From Euryarchaeota archaeon UBA36 (lineage in GTDB: Archaea > Thermoplasmatota > Poseidoniia > Poseidoniales > Thalassarchaeaceae): a stretch of 5,132 nt of DNA. A program made the position numbers and the translations under genes. A model generated the notes under the pieces. It saw only the letters and a list, made by a program, of their open reading frames with translations. It searched no databases and was not told the origin of the DNA. The DNA lies in contig DAJW01000142.1 in NCBI GenBank assembly GCA_002496485.1, positions 1-5,132 on the forward strand, read 5' to 3'. Below are positions 4,086 to 5,132 of this stretch, piece after piece; the stretch's first letter is position 1, and each line of letters begins with the position of its first letter.

Positions 4086-5132
4086 CTAATCATAGTGAAT
4101 ATCAATTACATCTAACCAAATAACCTCACATTTACTGTCTATTATTCCACTTACAGATGGTTTTGTCCTACCATCGTCTGAATGAATTAGCTCCTTGACA
4201 TATGTACCAGCTTCACATCTAAGTGATAATTGAATTTCATCTTCTTCAATGATTACGTCACTAATTGAAATAATTTTTCTTTCTCTCTTGATATCAGATC
4301 TCCGATGAGATACTCTCTTAGGGGTTTGTTGCTGTATTAATTGCCCTGAAAGACTGTGAATTTTATCTTTTATTTCATCAATATTTATCTCTTTATCTTC
4401 AGTTATTTTGAATCTGATGGTGTATGATTTCTCGGTACGAGATTCTTTTACTTCAACAATTCTCTTTTTTTCGCACCACTGTAATTCTGCAACCTCAACA
4501 TATTTTTTTGATTTTGAATTAACTATTTTTTGGAGCTTTTCAGCTGAGTAATTTCTTAATTCTGGTCTTTTGATCTCTATGACAAATGGCCTTCCACCAC
4601 CTAAACAACGTACATCAATATCTTCTCTACCCATTCCATGAAATGATGTATCACTTCCTTTGAGAACTTCACTAATTGGTTCTCCAATAAGGTCCTGGAC
4701 CGAATTTGTATATTGTAGTCCTGTTTCATTGCAAGATGTACAATGTTTTCCCCTTCCCCTACAGGCCCTACACGGCCAGCGGGTTTGTGGAATTCCACGC
4801 TCAAATTTTCTATACCTTCCATAAAGATAAGCTGGTCTGATATCTATATCAGCACGCAAAGTTAGTGCATCTACTAAAACCATTACATTTGGACGTTCTT
4901 TAACAAAAGTAATTTGGTCATTTGCTGATTTGATAGTGCTATGTATCTCTTGTACTAGAGCTGATTTAAGTGGTAATGAACCAGGAGCACCATATTTAGT
5001 ACGAATTCTATCTTCTTCTTGAATCAAATCTTTTGGCATATGAATTCCGAATTGTATGGTATTTACTTCAATTCCCTCTAAACCTTCAAGAACTCTTTTA
5101 GAAATATTCTCAACATCATCAAATAAATTTTC
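4086..5132 (-). CDS. pus10: tRNA pseudouridine(54/55) synthase Pus10 (N-terminus outside window)
   Basis: Makes pseudouridine at tRNA T-loop positions 54 and 55, the archaeal substitute for TruB on elongator tRNAs. The frame is open to the right edge and 348 residues are visible. The ATG at 5039 is internal: the 31 codons before it (…EGIEVNTIQFGIHMPKD) continue the family's THUMP-containing N-terminal region. In visible numbering, a Cys4 cluster lies at C121/C124/C131/C134 (CRACRGRGKHCTSC). Then come FHGMGREDIDVRCLGGGRPF near 164-183, containing the catalytic Asp of GRED (171), FVIEIKRPELR, and the C-terminal active-site motif GTYVKELIHSDDGRTKPSV near 309-327, ending in LDVIDIHYD. The active site looks intact. 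Full-length homologues run to about 400 residues or more, so roughly 50-90 residues, including any first CxxC pair, are missing beyond the edge. It is upstream of rpl21e, as in several archaea. Confidence 0.93.
   Translation of the reverse strand, partial: ENLFDDVENISKRVLEGLEGIEVNTIQFGIHMPKDLIQEEDRIRTKYGAPGSLPLKSALVQEIHSTIKSANDQITFVKERPNVMVLVDALTLRADIDIRPAYLYGRYRKFERGIPQTRWPCRACRGRGKHCTSCNETGLQYTNSVQDLIGEPISEVLKGSDTSFHGMGREDIDVRCLGGGRPFVIEIKRPELRNYSAEKLQKIVNSKSKKYVEVAELQWCEKKRIVEVKESRTEKSYTIRFKITEDKEINIDEIKDKIHSLSGQLIQQQTPKRVSHRRSDIKRERKIISISDVIIEEDEIQLSLRCEAGTYVKELIHSDDGRTKPSVSGIIDSKCEVIWLDVIDIHYD

Noticed and set aside
4601..4822. Minus-strand 73-codon frame inside pus10
   Set aside because: It is out of frame with Pus10 in the region that encodes its Cys4 cluster and catalytic motif, so it is a shadow.

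Overview
The window is AT-rich archaeal DNA. It carries the information-processing cluster pus10 - rpl21e - rpo4 - DUF655 - rsmA(ksgA), a gene order widely conserved in Euryarchaeota. Every complete gene is on the minus strand, so transcription runs from the right edge to the left. Shine-Dalgarno-like GGTG/GGAG sequences, oligo-T tracts at transcript ends and a TATA-like element also fit an archaeon. AT-richness, compact spacing, and a plant-type [2Fe-2S] ferredoxin beside a lineage-type helix-hairpin-helix/zinc protein suggest an uncultivated marine Thermoplasmatota (Marine Group II/III). That lineage guess is inference; the sequence itself only makes 'euryarchaeal-type archaeon' firm.

Right half (5132 down to 1799): Pus10 (tRNA pseudouridine 54/55 synthase) enters from the right edge without its start. 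After a 75-bp gap with a TATA-like element come ribosomal protein L21e, RNA polymerase subunit Rpo4, a DUF655 OB-fold/HhH protein and the KsgA/RsmA 16S rRNA dimethyltransferase. Spacing is 11 bp, 61 bp and 1 bp, and the DUF655 stop all but touches the rsmA ATG. The genes modify tRNA and rRNA and supply a ribosome part and a polymerase part, so they form a translation/transcription housekeeping unit. Two T5 tracts follow rsmA.

Left half (1798 down to 123): a 95-bp gap holds a strikingly GC-rich block with nested inverted repeats directly in front of the next gene. Three closely packed minus-strand genes follow: a 362-aa protein of unknown function (helix-hairpin-helix, charged coiled coil, four-cysteine zinc ribbon), a [2Fe-2S] ferredoxin, and a 58-aa single-pass membrane protein. 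The last has a clear ribosome-binding site overlapping the ferredoxin stop. They look like one operon, but no pathway can be named for it.

Left edge (1-122): a short plus-strand frame looks like the last 19 codons of a convergent gene, followed by an AT-rich convergent intergenic stretch with an oligo-T terminator for the minus-strand operon.

No mobile element, CRISPR array, tRNA or rRNA gene was found. The best candidates for something undescribed are the GC-rich structured leader and the HhH/coiled-coil/zinc-ribbon protein it precedes, with its ferredoxin and membrane-peptide partners.
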